Assembly (NCBI GenBank): GCA_008373205.1
Contig: RQOS01000060.1
Span: forward strand, 47,936 to 111,935
Origin: SAR202 cluster bacterium
Lineage (GTDB): Bacteria > Chloroflexota > Dehalococcoidia > Lucifugimonadales > Lucifugimonadaceae
Length of the DNA stretch: 64,000 nucleotides
Reading direction: 5' to 3'
The translations under genes were made by a program, and so were the position numbers. Positions 40,313 to 51,205 of the stretch are shown here, piece after piece; position 1 is the first letter of the stretch; each line of letters begins with the position of its first letter. The notes beneath the pieces were generated by a model. That model did no database searches, was not told the origin of the DNA, and saw nothing but the letters and a program-made list of their open reading frames with translations.

Positions 40313-41326
40313 TTATCCTCCAAGTTGAAACATCTCAATTTTTTTATAATTTGATTTAGTTAGCTCGTGCCTAATTTCAGAATATTTGTCTTTTCTTTTT
40401 AACCAAACACCTTTAATTACTTCATCCAATTTTTCATCTGTGCAACCTTGTCTAATAATACTTCTTAGATCAAAGCCAGAGTTTGCAAATAAACATGTAA
40501 CTAATTTGCCATCCATTGTTATTCTAGCTCTCGTACAAGTTGAACAGAAAGGTTGTGAAACTGATGATATAAAACCAAATTCTGTAGAGTAGTCAACTAA
40601 ATTAAATCTTTTAGCTACCTCTCCTTCATAGTTTGGAGGGATTTCTTCTACTTTATATTTAATTTCAATTAACTTAAGTATTTCATCAATGGATAAAACA
40701 TCTTTTAGTTCCCAACCGTTTAAATTACCCACATCCATATATTCAATAAACCTAACAATATTACCTGAATCTCTAAAGTAATCTAATAAATCAATAATTG
40801 AGTGTTCATTTACATTTTTTTGAATAACACAATTTATTTTTATACTCTGAAAACCTTTCTTATTTGCTTGATCTATTGCAGACAGAACTTTCGATACTTC
40901 AACATTCTGACCACTCATTTTTTTAAACGTTTCATTATCAATAGAATCAAGCGATACAGTTAATCTATTCAGTCCTGCATCAATTAATGAATCCAGCTTA
41001 GGCTCAAGTAGATAAGCATTAGTTGTCATCGCGATATCATCTATTCCTTTGATTTTTGATAATTTAGCAATTAATTCTTCTATATTTCTTCTAACTAAGG
41101 GTTCTCCACCTGTGAGTCTTATTTTGTTAACTCCAAGTTTTGCAAATGTGTCAGCAATGCGATATATTTCATCAAAATCTAAAAGTTCATCCTTTGGTAA
41201 AAACTTAAATGACTCACCATAAACTTCTTTAGGCATACAGTATGTACATCTAAAATTACATCTATCTGTTACTGATATTCTTAGATCTTTTACTGGTCTA
41301 TTTAATTTATCTAAAGGATTATTCAT
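40313..41326 (-). CDS. moaA: GTP 3',8-cyclase (radical SAM)
   Basis: DRCNFRCTYCMP; RLTGGEPLVRRN; C-terminal FCSTCTRARITMDGKLVTCLF. Confidence 0.96.
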   Translation of the reverse strand: MNNPLDKLNRPVKDLRISVTDRCNFRCTYCMPKEVYGESFKFLPKDELLDFDEIYRIADTFAKLGVNKIRLTGGEPLVRRNIEELIAKLSKIKGIDDIAMTTNAYLLEPKLDSLIDAGLNRLTVSLDSIDNETFKKMSGQNVEVSKVLSAIDQANKKGFQSIKINCVIQKNVNEHSIIDLLDYFRDSGNIVRFIEYMDVGNLNGWELKDVLSIDEILKLIEIKYKVEEIPPNYEGEVAKRFNLVDYSTEFGFISSVSQPFCSTCTRARITMDGKLVTCLFANSGFDLRSIIRQGCTDEKLDEVIKGVWLKRKDKYSEIRHELTKSNYKKIEMFQLGG

Positions 41327-41334
41327 ATGTGTAT

Positions 41335-41934
41335 TTAAACGATTTTATCCTTAATTAGTTTATTTAAGAATATTTCTATTGATTTTCTTCTATGAGAAAT
41401 TTTATTTTTTTCATCAATTTCTTTTGTAGCAAGAGTGGCATTGTCTCCAATAGGAGAAAAAATTGGATCATAACCAAAACCGTTTTTACCTTGTTTTGAG
41501 CTAGAAATAAAACCCTCAAGTTCGCCTCTAGAAAAAAGTGACCTAGAACCAAATCCAACACCGCAAATAACAGAAATAAATCTAGCAGACCTTTCTTCTT
41601 TATGAATTTTAGTCATTTTTTTTAATACCAACTCAACCCTATCATTATCGTTTAGATTTTCTCCACCATATCTTGCAGAGTAAATTCCAGGTTCACCATT
41701 TAGCGAGTCTATTACTAACCCAGAATCTTCAGAAATTGTTGGCATTTTAGATAATTTACTATAAAAAGTAGCCTTAATTTCGGCATTTTCTTCAAAAGTA
41801 TTTCCTGTTTCTTCCACATCAACGCTGATATTTAGATCGTTTAAGGTAAATATTTCAAATATTTTTTTCTTATTTAATATTTCTTGGAATTCTTTAATTT
41901 TCCCGAAATTTGTAGTTGCGATTAATATTTTCAT
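41335..41934 (-). CDS. rdgB: dITP/XTP pyrophosphatase, RdgB/HAM1 family
   Basis: ATTNFGKIKEFQEIL; SEDSGLVIDSLNGEPGIYSARYGG; GFGYDPIFSP; SHRRKSIE. Confidence 0.94.
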   Translation of the reverse strand: MKILIATTNFGKIKEFQEILNKKKIFEIFTLNDLNISVDVEETGNTFEENAEIKATFYSKLSKMPTISEDSGLVIDSLNGEPGIYSARYGGENLNDNDRVELVLKKMTKIHKEERSARFISVICGVGFGSRSLFSRGELEGFISSSKQGKNGFGYDPIFSPIGDNATLATKEIDEKNKISHRRKSIEIFLNKLIKDKIV

Positions 41935-42063
41935 ATAAAAATTTTTTCTAAATTACAATAAATGATAATAAATGCTATAATTTTTCATGTCTAAATAAGA
42001 CAAAAAAAATTACAATAATAGTTAATAAAATATTTTCAGGAATAAAATAATCAATAAATATTT

Positions 42064-43209
42064 ATGTTAAGTAAAAGAATAAAGCTTATATTTAACTTGT
42101 CCATAGTAATGGTTTTATCTATATTACTCATGGCATGTAATCCAGAAGGACCACAATCAACTTTTGATGCTCAAGGCCCTGTGTCTGAAATTCAAAAAAA
42201 TCTTTTCCTATTCACATTCTGGATAGCTGTAATTGTCTTCATAGTAGTAGAAGGAGCCATTCTTTTTGTAACCTTTAGATATAGAAGAAAAAACGATGAG
42301 CTACCTGTTCAAACTCATGGAAATCTAAAATTAGAAATTACTTGGACAATAATACCAGCAATAATTATAGTGATAATCGCAATTCCTACTGTTATAGGAA
42401 TCTGGCAAACACAAGTAATGCCAGATGAGGAAGACTCTTTAGTAATTAATGCTGTAGGTCATCAATGGTGGTTTGAGTTTAATTATCCCTCAGAAGAAGT
42501 AGTAACAGCTAATGAACTTCATTTGCCTGAAGATACTAATGTTATTGTAAATATAGAATCTCAAGATGTTCTTCATTCTTTTTGGATACCCAAAATAGCA
42601 GGTAAGGTTGACATGGTTCCTAATCATGAAAATCAATTATGGATCAAAGCTGATAATCCTGGGCTTTACTATGGTCAATGTGCAGAATTTTGCGGTGTAG
42701 CACATGCAATGATGAGATTTAGAGTAATAGTTCATACAAATGAAGATTATCAAAATTGGTTAGAGTACATGAGAACCCCACCTCAAGATCTTGTTTCTGG
42801 ATCAGATGAAGATGAGGGAAGAAAGCTATTTGTAGGTAATTGCAGTATGTGTCATACATATGATTCATATAAAAAAGCTGCGTACCACAAAGAGATAAAC
42901 TCTCAATACAACAGATGGGAAGAATGGAAAAAAGATAAAGAAAATTCAGCAATTGTTTCTGCACCTAATCTAACTCATTTTGGTAACAGAATAACTTTAG
43001 GTGCTGGATTAAAAGAAAATAATTACGACAACCTAGTAAAATGGATTGAAGATCCAGATACTATAAAAATTGGAACTAGGATGAAAAATCATGCTGCTAT
43101 CTACACTACTGAAAATAAACTTTCAGATTTAGAAATACAGCAAATTGCAAAATATTTACTAAGCCTTAAGCCATCAGATGATTCTATGGCAACCTATATA
43201 AAAGAATAA
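42064..43209 (+). CDS. ctaC: Cytochrome c oxidase subunit II with fused cytochrome c domain (caa3 type)
   Basis: CuA site GQCAEFCGVAHAMM; C-terminal NCSMCH heme motif; lipobox. Confidence 0.94.
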   Translation: MLSKRIKLIFNLSIVMVLSILLMACNPEGPQSTFDAQGPVSEIQKNLFLFTFWIAVIVFIVVEGAILFVTFRYRRKNDELPVQTHGNLKLEITWTIIPAIIIVIIAIPTVIGIWQTQVMPDEEDSLVINAVGHQWWFEFNYPSEEVVTANELHLPEDTNVIVNIESQDVLHSFWIPKIAGKVDMVPNHENQLWIKADNPGLYYGQCAEFCGVAHAMMRFRVIVHTNEDYQNWLEYMRTPPQDLVSGSDEDEGRKLFVGNCSMCHTYDSYKKAAYHKEINSQYNRWEEWKKDKENSAIVSAPNLTHFGNRITLGAGLKENNYDNLVKWIEDPDTIKIGTRMKNHAAIYTTENKLSDLEIQQIAKYLLSLKPSDDSMATYIKE

Positions 43210-43220
43210 AAGAGGAAAAG

Positions 43221-45113
43221 ATGAGTAGCATAACTGGTCCAAAACAATTTCAAATACCAAGGATATTTCCAAGGCCCATGGCCCACAGTGGATTATGGTA
43301 TTGGCTTGCGACAGTAGACCATAAAAAAATTGGTACTATGTATGGAATAGTTTCTTTCTTCTGGTTCATTATGGGGGGAATAGAAGCTCTTCTAATCAGA
43401 GTTCAATTATCACATGCTGAAGCTTCTATAATTAGCCCCGAAGTTTATAATCAATTGTTTACTATGCATGGGACAACTATGGTTTTCTTGGTGGTAATGC
43501 CACTGTCAGCTGCATTTTTTAACTGGCTTGTTCCTCTTCAAATTGGAGCTAGAGATGTAGCTTTCCCTAGATTAAATGCTCTAAGCTTATGGGTTTTTAT
43601 TTTTGGATCTATATTAATGAATATTAGCTGGTTCACAGGAGAGGCTCCTAATGGTGGATGGTTTGGTTACCCACCTAACTCAACAGTACAGTTTAATCCT
43701 GGTAATGGAATGACATATTGGGTATTAGGATTAAACGTTTTAGGAGTTGCTTCTATTGCTGCTGGACTAAATTTCATAGTTACTATCATTAACATGAGGG
43801 CACCTGGGATGTCATTGATGAAGATGCCTGTATTCACCTGGATGACATTTATAACTTCAATATTGATTGTACTTGCTCTACCAGTTTTAGGTGTAGCAGG
43901 AATACAAATGACTGCTGACAGAGTTTATGGAACAAACTTTTTCAACTCAGAAGCAGGTGGAGATCCAATTTTTTGGCAACATATCTTTTGGCTTTTTGGG
44001 CATCCAGAAGTATATATTTTAATTTTGCCAGCTATGGGTATTGTGTCTGAAGTACTTCCAACATTTGCAAGAAAACCTCTATTTGGTTATACATTTATAG
44101 TATTTTCTGGAGCAATTATTGGTTTCATGGGTTGGTTTGTTTGGAGTCATCATATGTTTACAGTGGGACTAGGCCCAGCTGCTAATACAGCATTCACTGT
44201 ATCAACTATGCTTATTGCAATTCCCACGGGTGTTAAGATATTTAACTGGATAGCAACTTTATGGGGAGGGTCAATTAGATTTACCACAGCTATGCTTTTC
44301 TCTATAGGATTTATTGCTATGTTTACTATTGGAGGGCTTTCGGGAGTAACTCATGCAGTATCACCTTCAGATGCTCAACAGCAAGACACCTATTATGTAG
44401 TTGCTCATTTTCACTATGTCTTATTTGGTGGAGCAATCTTTGCAATATTCTCTGGTATTTATTTCTGGTGGCCTAAATTTACTGGTTGGTTCTTGAATGA
44501 AAGAATTGGAGTGGTAAATTTTATATTGATGATAGTTGGATTTAATTTACAATTTGCACCTATGCATTGGGTTGGATTAGATGGAATGCCTAGAAGGATT
44601 TACACATATGCTGAAAATATGGGATGGGAACTTTCTAATGCAGCGGCTACTGCAGGTGGCTTTTTGATTGCTTTGTCAGTATTGGTATTCCTAGCAAATG
44701 TTTATTTATCAAGTAGAAAAAAAGTTATGGCTGGTGGAGATCCTTGGGACGGAAGAACATTAGAATGGTCAATTTCTTCCCCTCCTCCTCATTATAATTT
44801 TGTTGAAATTCCAGAAGTAGAACATATAGATCATTGGTGGTATAAAAAATATCCAGGATTATTAGAAGGAAGCCCTAAGAATAATTCTGAGCCTTCAGTT
44901 GAAGTTGAGGACACGACCAATGTTGATGAATCAAAGATACACTTACCTGATTTATCTTATTATCCATTATTTATTGGAATTGGATTATCCATAGCTGCGC
45001 TTGGAGTTTTATATTCTTATGCACTTGTAACCATTGGGCTAATATTAGTTTTCTGGGGAAGCATTGGATGGAGTACTGAACCTGTAAACGAACCTCACGA
45101 GGGAGATCATTAG
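43221..45113 (+). CDS. ctaD: Cytochrome c oxidase subunit I
   Basis: WLFGHPEVYILILPAMGI; FHYVLFGGAIFAIFSG. Confidence 0.97.
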   Translation: MSSITGPKQFQIPRIFPRPMAHSGLWYWLATVDHKKIGTMYGIVSFFWFIMGGIEALLIRVQLSHAEASIISPEVYNQLFTMHGTTMVFLVVMPLSAAFFNWLVPLQIGARDVAFPRLNALSLWVFIFGSILMNISWFTGEAPNGGWFGYPPNSTVQFNPGNGMTYWVLGLNVLGVASIAAGLNFIVTIINMRAPGMSLMKMPVFTWMTFITSILIVLALPVLGVAGIQMTADRVYGTNFFNSEAGGDPIFWQHIFWLFGHPEVYILILPAMGIVSEVLPTFARKPLFGYTFIVFSGAIIGFMGWFVWSHHMFTVGLGPAANTAFTVSTMLIAIPTGVKIFNWIATLWGGSIRFTTAMLFSIGFIAMFTIGGLSGVTHAVSPSDAQQQDTYYVVAHFHYVLFGGAIFAIFSGIYFWWPKFTGWFLNERIGVVNFILMIVGFNLQFAPMHWVGLDGMPRRIYTYAENMGWELSNAAATAGGFLIALSVLVFLANVYLSSRKKVMAGGDPWDGRTLEWSISSPPPHYNFVEIPEVEHIDHWWYKKYPGLLEGSPKNNSEPSVEVEDTTNVDESKIHLPDLSYYPLFIGIGLSIAALGVLYSYALVTIGLILVFWGSIGWSTEPVNEPHEGDH

Positions 45114-45764
45114 ATGGCAAATCAAGGAATAACCGTTCATCACGGAGAAGAAATAAATAATTCCACTGGAGTTAGTAACAAAAAATTACTAATGTGGGCA
45201 TTTTTAGGGTCTGATGTAATGTTCTTTGGTACATTCATTGGAACTTTTATGGCCTATAGAAATAAAAGTTTAGTTGGTCCTTATCCTGCTGATACACTAG
45301 ATATTCCTATAACTTCAGTCAGTACATTTGTATTGCTTATGAGTTCTTTAGGAATAGTTCTTGCTCTTCATTATTTGAAGGAATCAAAAATGGCTCTTGC
45401 AAAATTATGGCTAATTTTGGTAATTGTAATGGGTTTAATATTTATTGGATTTCAGGTTTATGAATTTTCACATTTTGCTCATATTGGAATGACTCCTCAA
45501 GTAAATTTATTTGGGTCAACATTTTTTACACTTACAAGCCTACATGGAGCTCACGTTTCTTTGGGAATATTGTGGCTCATATTTTTACTTTATAATGAAT
45601 ATAACGGTAATCTAACAAGTGAAAATGCCATTGATTTAGAATTAGCTGGATTGTATTGGCACTTTGTTGATATAGTTTGGATTATAATTTTTGGTTTATT
45701 GTACCTTATAACAGCTGGAGACGGAGTTCCACCCGGTGGAGTTCCATGGACAGGCGGACACTAG
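45114..45764 (+). CDS. ctaE: Cytochrome c oxidase subunit III
   Basis: FFTLTSLHGAHVSLGILWL; GLYWHFVDIVWIIIF. Confidence 0.95.
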   Translation: MANQGITVHHGEEINNSTGVSNKKLLMWAFLGSDVMFFGTFIGTFMAYRNKSLVGPYPADTLDIPITSVSTFVLLMSSLGIVLALHYLKESKMALAKLWLILVIVMGLIFIGFQVYEFSHFAHIGMTPQVNLFGSTFFTLTSLHGAHVSLGILWLIFLLYNEYNGNLTSENAIDLELAGLYWHFVDIVWIIIFGLLYLITAGDGVPPGGVPWTGGH

Positions 45765-45777
45765 ATAGGAGATTCAA

Positions 45778-46215
45778 TTGTCTATACTAAAAGATTTATT
45801 TCATTATGATGGGAATGGTTGGTGGAAAATACCTAAAACATCGGAAGCCGATGAAAACCCTCCTCATGAACATCCTTTTGGTGGCTTTGTAATAAAATTC
45901 AAGAATTTTATTACGTTTATAACCTCTGGAAAAGGACACGCTGGACCTGTTTACTATTGGGTAATAGCAGGGATATTAGGAGTAATAACCTTAATTGAAG
46001 TTTGGTGGTTTGACGTAGAAGCTTTAGCTTATTTGCTAGTTCCTGCAATGCTAGGTTTTTCTATATTAAAATTTATATTAGTTGTTGCCTTTTTTATGCA
46101 TCTTAGATTTGATCATAAAATGTATTCCACTGTATTTGTTACATGTATGATTATTGGAATTATAATTTTCACTCTATTCTTATTTCTTTCAGCTTTTCAT
46201 GGCTTTGGGAATTAG
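45778..46215 (+). CDS. Cytochrome c oxidase subunit IV-like protein
   Basis: ALAYLLVPAMLGFSILKFILVVAFFMHLRFD; operon position. Confidence 0.82.
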   Translation: MSILKDLFHYDGNGWWKIPKTSEADENPPHEHPFGGFVIKFKNFITFITSGKGHAGPVYYWVIAGILGVITLIEVWWFDVEALAYLLVPAMLGFSILKFILVVAFFMHLRFDHKMYSTVFVTCMIIGIIIFTLFLFLSAFHGFGN

Positions 46216-46227
46216 AAAAATATTATT

Positions 46228-47067
46228 TTGAATAACAATATAGGTTTTATAGAATTTATAAGTTCATGGAATTATAGTTCTTTATTTTTTTATTTTCTAA
46301 TTATTACTTTTCTCGTTTACCTAATAGGATCATTAAAGCTATTAGCTATATCAAAAAATAATAAACAATTATTAAAATTTTATAGAGGCTTATTAGGATA
46401 CATGCTCTTAATATTTTCCCTGTCAGGTCCTCTTTCAGCCTTTGAAGATACATTTTGGATTCATATGATTCAACACTTAATATTGATTATGTTAGTACCT
46501 CCTCTAATATTAAGCGGGCTATTCTTTTCAGCTAACTTATGGTTTTTCCCTAGAATAATAAGAGTTGGCATTGCTGATTTTATAAGACCTCAAAAGCCTT
46601 TTAGAAAAATTCTTAACTTAATCACATCTCCAAGATTTGGATTGATTTTTTATATTATTTCTTTATGGACTTGGCATCTTCCAATTTTCTTTAACTATGC
46701 ATTAAATTATTCATTAGTACATAACTTTGAACATCTATCATTTTTACTCAGTGGAGTACTATTTTGGTGGCCTGTTATCGGTTTAAGTATTGGTGCAAAA
46801 AAAATAAGTATCCCTATGAGAATAGTCTATTTGCTGTTAGCAGTAACTCCAACAGCAGTGGTTGCTGCATTCATAACTCTTGCAGATTCAGTTATTTATG
46901 GTGAAGACATCCCTAGGTTACTTAATATTTCTGCAATAGAAGACCAGAAGATAGGAGGACTTATAATGTGGATTCCTGGAAATACTATATTTATTGCTAC
47001 ATTAACAGTGCTCTTTTTTAAGTGGTCTTATAATCAGAGTAAAGAGTCAAGAAAATATAAAGGTTAA
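46228..47067 (+). CDS. ctaG: Cytochrome c oxidase assembly protein CtaG
   Basis: SAFEDTFWIHMIQHLILIMLVPPLIL; WTWHLPIFFNYAL; TTG start. Confidence 0.88.
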   Translation: MNNNIGFIEFISSWNYSSLFFYFLIITFLVYLIGSLKLLAISKNNKQLLKFYRGLLGYMLLIFSLSGPLSAFEDTFWIHMIQHLILIMLVPPLILSGLFFSANLWFFPRIIRVGIADFIRPQKPFRKILNLITSPRFGLIFYIISLWTWHLPIFFNYALNYSLVHNFEHLSFLLSGVLFWWPVIGLSIGAKKISIPMRIVYLLLAVTPTAVVAAFITLADSVIYGEDIPRLLNISAIEDQKIGGLIMWIPGNTIFIATLTVLFFKWSYNQSKESRKYKG

Positions 47068-47495
47068 TCTACCTGTGTAATAAAATACTCATTAGTAACA
47101 TTAAGCATACTACTAATAGTCTCGTTAGTATAAGATTTTAGGTATATTACTGTTGCCCAAGCTTTCTTAAGATTTTCTTCCATCTCAGAAATAGTCATAG
47201 GGTTATTTTTATTAAGAATTAATATTCTAAAAACAGCTTCAATAAGAGATGTGCCAGGTAAAACATATTTTTTTAGTAAATAATCTTCATTACTTTCTTC
47301 AGAATCATTTTCAATAATAGAAATTTCATTATATAGCTCATCAACTGACTTACCTAATAATTCTTTCTTTTTTGAAGGATCATCAAAAAATTTCTCTATA
47401 ACTAAAAAATTAAATGAAAGATTAGAATCTGCAAATTCTTCAACATTAATTTGATATTTTTCTAGACCAACTGCACTTTCATTATTTATTGTCAT
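47064..47495 (-). CDS. Hypothetical protein
   Basis: Intact 143-aa ORF just downstream of moeA; shares stop with ctaG; no recognised domain. Confidence 0.6.
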   Translation of the reverse strand: MTINNESAVGLEKYQINVEEFADSNLSFNFLVIEKFFDDPSKKKELLGKSVDELYNEISIIENDSEESNEDYLLKKYVLPGTSLIEAVFRILILNKNNPMTISEMEENLKKAWATVIYLKSYTNETISSMLNVTNEYFITQVD

Positions 47496-47498
47496 TAT

Positions 47499-48806
47499 TT
47501 ATTCCTCATTATTCAATATATCTGAAATGTTCTCATTCCAATTAAACATTTCAACATCTATTTTTTCGCCTTTCTTAAGTATATCAATATCTGATGGACA
47601 TATTGCTAAACCGTTAGCCTCATGCATTGATGTTAAGACACCTGAACTTTGATTTTTTATAGGGATTGCTATTACTTTTGAAGAGGAGTCAACAATAACT
47701 TTTACTCTAGAATATAATCTTCTACCATCGTGATTAATAATATCTGATTCTAAATTAGCTTTAATAATTGGTCTATTTTTTAAGGGCTTACCCTTCATTT
47801 TATCTATTGCATATCGTCCAAACTTTTCAAAAGCTATCATTGCACTAACTGGATTCCCAGGAACTCCTAAAAGAGGTATTTTTTTCCCATCAATAGTAAT
47901 GATCCCGAAAGCCAAAGGTTTTGCTGGTCTCATATTAACCGACCATAAATTAATATCTCCGTTTTTATCTAAAACATCTTTCACAATATCATAGTCACCT
48001 TTAGATACACCTGCAGAGGTAACTATTAAATCAACATCTCTTAGTTTTTTAAGTTTTTTTTCAAGATCTTCTACCTTATCTAATGCATGTTTTTGAATTA
48101 ATGGAGTTGCACCAAATTCTTTAACTAGAGAAGACAATGTGTAAGTGTTTGAATTATAAATTTTACCATCTTGATTTTTTTCACCAGGCTCTAACAATTC
48201 ATTCCCAGTAGAAAGGATACCAATTATAGGTTTTCTTATTACAGACACCTTCTCAAGCCCTATTGAGGCCATTACTCCTATAGTAGCTGAGGTAATCAAT
48301 GAGCCTTTCTTGATAATAATTGATCCCTTTTTGATATCTTCACTTTTTTTCCTGATATTCTCTAAATTTTTAACACTGATTTTAATACCTATTTTACTTT
48401 TATCGTTATTTTCTAATTCATTAGTATCTTCAAACGGTACAACAGCGTCAGAACCTGATGGTATTGGTGCTCCAGTCATGATTCTTGAAGCTTGTCCTGT
48501 TGACAGAGATAATTTAGGAATTGATCCAGCCGGAATTTCTTCAATTACATCTAGATATATTATATTTTCGTCATCTGCATTTATTAAGTCATCTTTAATC
48601 ACTGCATATCCATCCATAGCAGAATTATCTAAAGGAGGAACATTAATTTCTGAAATAATATCTTCAGAAACAATACTTCCCACAGAATCTAAAATATTAA
48701 TTTGAGTAGGATTTAGAATTTCGAATTTAGAAAGAATTTTTTCACGAGCATCTTCAACTGAAAGCATGTCTGCATGATAATGAGATTTTCTTATTTTTTG
48801 ATTCAT
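47499..48806 (-). CDS. moeA: Molybdopterin molybdenumtransferase
   Basis: PPLDNSAMDGYAV; RIMTGAPIPSGSDAVVPFED; LLGVPGNPVSAMIAFE. Confidence 0.94.
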   Translation of the reverse strand: MNQKIRKSHYHADMLSVEDAREKILSKFEILNPTQINILDSVGSIVSEDIISEINVPPLDNSAMDGYAVIKDDLINADDENIIYLDVIEEIPAGSIPKLSLSTGQASRIMTGAPIPSGSDAVVPFEDTNELENNDKSKIGIKISVKNLENIRKKSEDIKKGSIIIKKGSLITSATIGVMASIGLEKVSVIRKPIIGILSTGNELLEPGEKNQDGKIYNSNTYTLSSLVKEFGATPLIQKHALDKVEDLEKKLKKLRDVDLIVTSAGVSKGDYDIVKDVLDKNGDINLWSVNMRPAKPLAFGIITIDGKKIPLLGVPGNPVSAMIAFEKFGRYAIDKMKGKPLKNRPIIKANLESDIINHDGRRLYSRVKVIVDSSSKVIAIPIKNQSSGVLTSMHEANGLAICPSDIDILKKGEKIDVEMFNWNENISDILNNEE

Positions 48807-48811
48807 TATTT

Positions 48812-51202
48812 TTACTCTCTTATGTAAGCATCTAACTGTTTTTTTAATTTTGAAAGTATATTTTTTTCAATCTTTTCTAAATTTTTTGAAGACAATGTAT
48901 TATCGAAAGACTGGTAACTTATTCTTATTGATATACTTTTTTTATTCGAAGGAATTCCTTCACCTTCATATGAATCCACAATAACAGATTCAACAGCATA
49001 TTTTTCTGACAAAATAATTTTATTTAGATCATCAAACTTAACGTTTTTTTCAACAATTAGTGAAAGATCTCTGTGTGCCTGAGGAAAGGTAGAAAATTCT
49101 TCATAAACTATAGGAGATTTAGCCTTTATTAGTGAATCTAAATCGAGTTCAAAAATAACCACATTATTAGAGTTAAAATCTAGTTCAGCTAATAATTTAG
49201 ATGAAACCTCTCCAATAAAACCAATATCTTTATTAATATTTTTATTAAATATCTTTGATGATTTATGGAGATCAAACAAAGGATCAGTGTAATCTGTAAA
49301 TTCAACCTTTATGTTTAGTTTTTTTAATATGAATTCAACAATTCCCTTTATGTCAAAGTAATCTACTAATCCTTCTTCTTGATTCCAATTTAATTCATTA
49401 CGAGTACCTGCTAAAATACCCGAAATCATAGTTTTTTCAATGATCTTTGATTGGTCCATATAAAAAACACTTCCTGTTTCAAATAACCTAATAGGTTTTT
49501 TCCAGTAGTGAGTATTCCTAGAAGCATTAATAAGTAAAGATGGAATAATACTTTTCCTTAAATAAGCATGTTCATTTGAAATAGGATTATCTAATTCGAT
49601 TGATTTACCTAAATTTGAAATTAATGGAGTTAAGTTTAACAATTTTTCAGATGTAGCAGAATAAGAAATTGTTTCAGTCAATCCAATACCAACAAGAATA
49701 TCTTGTAAAAATATTTTAGTATCATATTGCTCATTTGGTTCCCACTTAGGGATTTCACCTGATAGAAAAGATAAAGGGATATCATCATAACCTATTATTC
49801 TCGCAATTTCTTCATGCAGATCCTCAGAAATATTAATATCCGATCTCCAAAAAGGTTTATCAACTTGCCATGTAGATTCTTTAGTTGAAAAATCAAAAGT
49901 AAAATCTAAGTTTTCTAAGGTATTACTAATTTTTTTATCATCTAGATCTAATCCTAAATGACTTTTGATTTTATCTTTTTTCAAAGATATTTTTGATTTA
50001 TTATCAGATTTATTTTGATACAAATCTTCCATAAATCCTCTACTTTTTCCACCTGCTAATTCAATTATTAGATTCGCTGCTCTAGATAATGCAAATTCAG
50101 TAATTTCAGGATTCAAATTTCTTTCAAATCTTATAGATGCTTCCGTGGAAAGATTTAATTTTTTTGAAGTATTTCTAATATATTGTGGATTGAAATTCGC
50201 AGACTCTAAAAAAATTGTTTTTGTTGTATTATCAATCTCAGAATTTCCTCCTCCCATTATTCCTGCTAAACCAATTGATTGTTTTTCATCAGCAATAACT
50301 ATACTTTTACTTGGAAGTTCTCTTTCTTCTCCATCAAGAGTAATTATTTTTTCTTTAGAATTAGATTCTCTAACAAAAATTTTATCCCCTGATATTTTAT
50401 CCAAGTCAAATGCATGTAATGGTTGCCCTATTTCGAACATTACATAATTAGTTATATCCACTACATTATTGATTGGCCTTTCACCAATTGAAATTAGTTT
50501 TGATTTTAACCAATCAGGAGAGTCCGTTATATTTACTGAATCAAGAATTATTCCTGAATATCTAGGACATATTTTTTCATCTAAAATTTCTACGATCCCT
50601 TTAGAATTATCTATATCAAAGTCATTACTGTAGTTAAAGTTTAGTTTTGTAGAAAATTTTGCTGATAAGTCTCTAGCTAGACCGACGATAGAAAGACAAT
50701 CAACTCTATTGGGAGTAACATCGATATCAAAAACTGTCTCTGAAAAATACTTACTTAAAGGATCTCCTATTAAAAAACTATTATCAAGAACCATTATTCC
50801 TTCATGATTATCGCTTAATCCTAATTCTTTTTCTGAGCAAATCATACCCTCTGATATTTCTCCTCTAATTTTTGACTTCTTAATTTCAAAAGTAGAGCCA
50901 TTTTCTAAAGGTAATTTTGTCCCAGGAGTTGCTAAAAATATTTTTTGCCCCTCTTCTATATTTGGAGCACCACAAACCACTTGAATCTCATTATTACCAT
51001 CAAAAACTATTGTTAATTTTAATTTATCGGCATTAGGATGAGGGATTATTTTTTTTATTTCACCAACAATTACTCCATCAATATTTCCTGATTTTTCAAT
51101 AGATTCTACTTCATTTCCAATCATAGTTAGATTTTCAGAAATTTCTTCATCTGATTTTTTGAAATTTATATATTCGTTTAGCCAACTGATTGGAAGTTTC
51201 AT
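48812..51202 (-). CDS. pheT: Phenylalanyl-tRNA synthetase beta subunit
   Basis: EMAP-like tRNA-binding domain, B3/4 and B5 domains, C-terminal anticodon-binding domain. Confidence 0.96.
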   Translation of the reverse strand: MKLPISWLNEYINFKKSDEEISENLTMIGNEVESIEKSGNIDGVIVGEIKKIIPHPNADKLKLTIVFDGNNEIQVVCGAPNIEEGQKIFLATPGTKLPLENGSTFEIKKSKIRGEISEGMICSEKELGLSDNHEGIMVLDNSFLIGDPLSKYFSETVFDIDVTPNRVDCLSIVGLARDLSAKFSTKLNFNYSNDFDIDNSKGIVEILDEKICPRYSGIILDSVNITDSPDWLKSKLISIGERPINNVVDITNYVMFEIGQPLHAFDLDKISGDKIFVRESNSKEKIITLDGEERELPSKSIVIADEKQSIGLAGIMGGGNSEIDNTTKTIFLESANFNPQYIRNTSKKLNLSTEASIRFERNLNPEITEFALSRAANLIIELAGGKSRGFMEDLYQNKSDNKSKISLKKDKIKSHLGLDLDDKKISNTLENLDFTFDFSTKESTWQVDKPFWRSDINISEDLHEEIARIIGYDDIPLSFLSGEIPKWEPNEQYDTKIFLQDILVGIGLTETISYSATSEKLLNLTPLISNLGKSIELDNPISNEHAYLRKSIIPSLLINASRNTHYWKKPIRLFETGSVFYMDQSKIIEKTMISGILAGTRNELNWNQEEGLVDYFDIKGIVEFILKKLNIKVEFTDYTDPLFDLHKSSKIFNKNINKDIGFIGEVSSKLLAELDFNSNNVVIFELDLDSLIKAKSPIVYEEFSTFPQAHRDLSLIVEKNVKFDDLNKIILSEKYAVESVIVDSYEGEGIPSNKKSISIRISYQSFDNTLSSKNLEKIEKNILSKLKKQLDAYIRE

Positions 51203-51205
51203 GAT

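Noticed and set aside
48310-48705. 131-aa plus-strand ORF
   Set aside because: Antisense to moeA; no independent coding evidence.
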